DNA of 64,000 nucleotides from Lineus longissimus (Eukaryota; Nemertea; Pilidiophora; Heteronemertea; Lineidae): NCBI RefSeq assembly GCF_910592395.1, contig NC_088308.1, positions 806,001 to 870,000 of the forward strand, read 5' to 3'. Shown piece by piece: positions 62,695 to 64,000 of this stretch (position 1 is its first letter; each line of letters starts with the position of its first letter). The notes under the pieces were generated by a model. It saw only the letters and a program-made list of their open reading frames with translations, ran no database searches and was not told where the DNA came from. The position numbers and the translations under genes were made by a program.

Positions 62695-63688
62695 ATACTT
62701 TCCTCGGCACTTTGCAGGGCAGCCTGCTCGGTCAGTTAAAGTCCTGCTTTGAATACACAAGAGTAGGTAAGTTCTCGGTCATTCTCTGGTTGGTTCCCAC
62801 AACAGGGCACGTCATATTACGGGTCACTCAATTATCGACGAATTGGTCAAATCAGTAGAATGAATATGATAAGACTGAAGGCCAGTCTTATCATTCCACA
62901 AGTGAGGCGTAGACTTTAAAACTGACCTACCAAGCTAAATCAAGCATTTACGCGGTCGCTACAAGTGCAGAGGGTTAGAAGCGTCGATATCCACCACGAA
63001 AATGTCAGTTGCGAACGAAGGTAGGTCTGCATCCGCACCCCGAGGGGAGCTCATCTCGCCGAGGGATCTAAATTCATAAAATGAACGTTTTCTAGTAACT
63101 TCCTAAATTTGGCCGACACATAATCAAGTTTCCTCAGCTAACGTAACTCCCCATTCCTCATTCACTACTTTCTTGAACCAGCAGTTTGAAAACTTCATGT
63201 GGCGAGTCGAGCATTCGACAAGAGAAAACTTGATTCTGATTATCCATTCAATGATTCGCCAGATCCTCATTTGAATATTCTTGCATACGTCATGATTACT
63301 TCGTTTCCCTCCGTAAAGGTCTTATTGCTTGGAAAGAGCATGGGTGGAATTCACCAAGGCATTTTAACGTGCGTGCAATTAAAGACCGATTATCTGATAC
63401 ACGAAGGATAAAACAGTGTAGTATTCTACATCACATTAACCCCCTCTCCCCGCAGTTCCTCATCCGCCGATCATATCATACTTTGAAGGTAGTGATAGAT
63501 TAGAAAAAAACACGATGAAAAAAACCTTTGGGAAGAGCGTCACATCACAGTGAATAAACAGCCCCTACGTCTAACCCACCGACCCATGAACTCCCTACAG
63601 TGGACGTATATGTTCTCTTGTTTGTTTCTTGCCTCTCATCATTCTCGTTTTGTTTGTTTTTTTAGCGACGGACACGTGCCAATCGTAA
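62695..63688 (+). other. candidate A-B-C exon set, units 6/7
   Basis: Exon A 62695-62766, exon B 63456-63488 and exon C from 63666 with stop 63686-63688. Frame and junctions are intact. Confidence 0.22.
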
Positions 63689-64000
63689 AAAGCGAGGAGC
63701 GAGCAAGTGGAATAAAACCACTTATCCAAAAAAGGAGAGTCTTGATTTCCCTGTACCTGAACAGTCACATGATTAAACCCTAATTCAACCGAGTTTGTGT
63801 TGTTTTTCTTTTTGATATGATGATCGCCACTGGTTGGTGGTATAAAGGAACAAGACATAGACCATCTGATAGACCTCTGTGTCTGTGGATGACTTGGAAG
63901 CAGTTGGAGTCGCGTCCTATGCCCATCTGACGCCATTCCCCGCTCTTTACATGTGTTTTCCACACTGCGTGTGTCTCCATTGTCAAGGTCCACACCTGGT

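Larger units (their letters stand above)
25931..64000 (+). repeat. head-to-tail array of ~5.15-kb units
   Basis: Units begin at tattctacatcacattaacc: U1 25931-31100, U2 32668-37832, U3 37833-47555, U4 47556-53124, U5 53125-58271, U6 58272-63421, U7 from 63422 and cut by the window edge. A partial unit, 31101-31364, precedes a copied LDLa block. Basic lengths are 5147-5170 bp. U3 is 9723 bp and U4 5569 bp because of insertions. By eye, units differ by about 1% or less over most of their length, with short indels. The exception is the last coding exon of the peptide gene. All copies have the same orientation. Confidence 0.95.

Noticed and set aside
25931-64000. Array as an assembly artefact
   Set aside because: Units differ by indels, private insertions and exon-3 sequence, so they are real distinct copies, though the copy number still depends on the assembly.

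Overview
The window looks like nuclear DNA of a marine invertebrate animal. It has intron-rich genes with GT-AG junctions, a DNA-PKcs gene (absent from flies and nematodes), a dermatan-sulfate epimerase, an SLC22 transporter, many minisatellites and small DNA transposons. Recurrent TACATGTA and AGGCCTA words fit an invertebrate deuterostome or a lophotrochozoan, but the sequence alone does not decide the phylum.

Layout. (1) 1-6837, plus strand: the last 16 exons of DNA-PKcs (PRKDC), covering the end of the FAT region, the PI3K-like kinase domain and the FATC tail. (2) 7392-10337: two large 23/24-bp minisatellites whose long open frames are not genes. (3) 11084-13390, minus strand: a single-coding-exon dermatan-sulfate epimerase-like gene. 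(4) 16134-21733, minus strand: a complete eight-exon SLC22-type transporter. Its intron 4 is mostly a 56-bp minisatellite made from copies of the gene's own exon-4 splice donor. (5) 24583-25456: a small two-exon gene for a secreted, cysteine-rich peptide with a single LDL-receptor-class-A-like fold. (6) 25931-64000 and beyond the right edge: a head-to-tail array of about 5.15-kb units (six complete, a seventh begun, and a short partial unit at the 31.1-31.4 kb junction).

Each complete array unit carries one three-coding-exon gene for a short secreted prepropeptide. Signal peptide, pro-region and introns are almost invariant between units, but the last coding exon differs in every unit. The differences between closely related copies all change amino acids. 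They stop at the exon edges, while the flanking introns stay nearly identical. This conserved-leader, hypervariable-tail design is the most notable feature of the window and may be an undescribed diversifying peptide family; its function is unknown.

A 6737-bp duplication copied the LDLa-like gene together with the first unit. Its left breakpoint fell inside the signal-peptide exon and created an in-frame chimera with exons of a second, weaker candidate gene in the array. Unit 3 is enlarged to 9.7 kb by several insertions, including a small element with 14-bp terminal inverted repeats and a 1.3-kb insert flanked by a 9-bp duplication.

Coordinates of exons and splice sites were read by eye from consensus junctions and reading-frame continuity. 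No transcript or database evidence was available.
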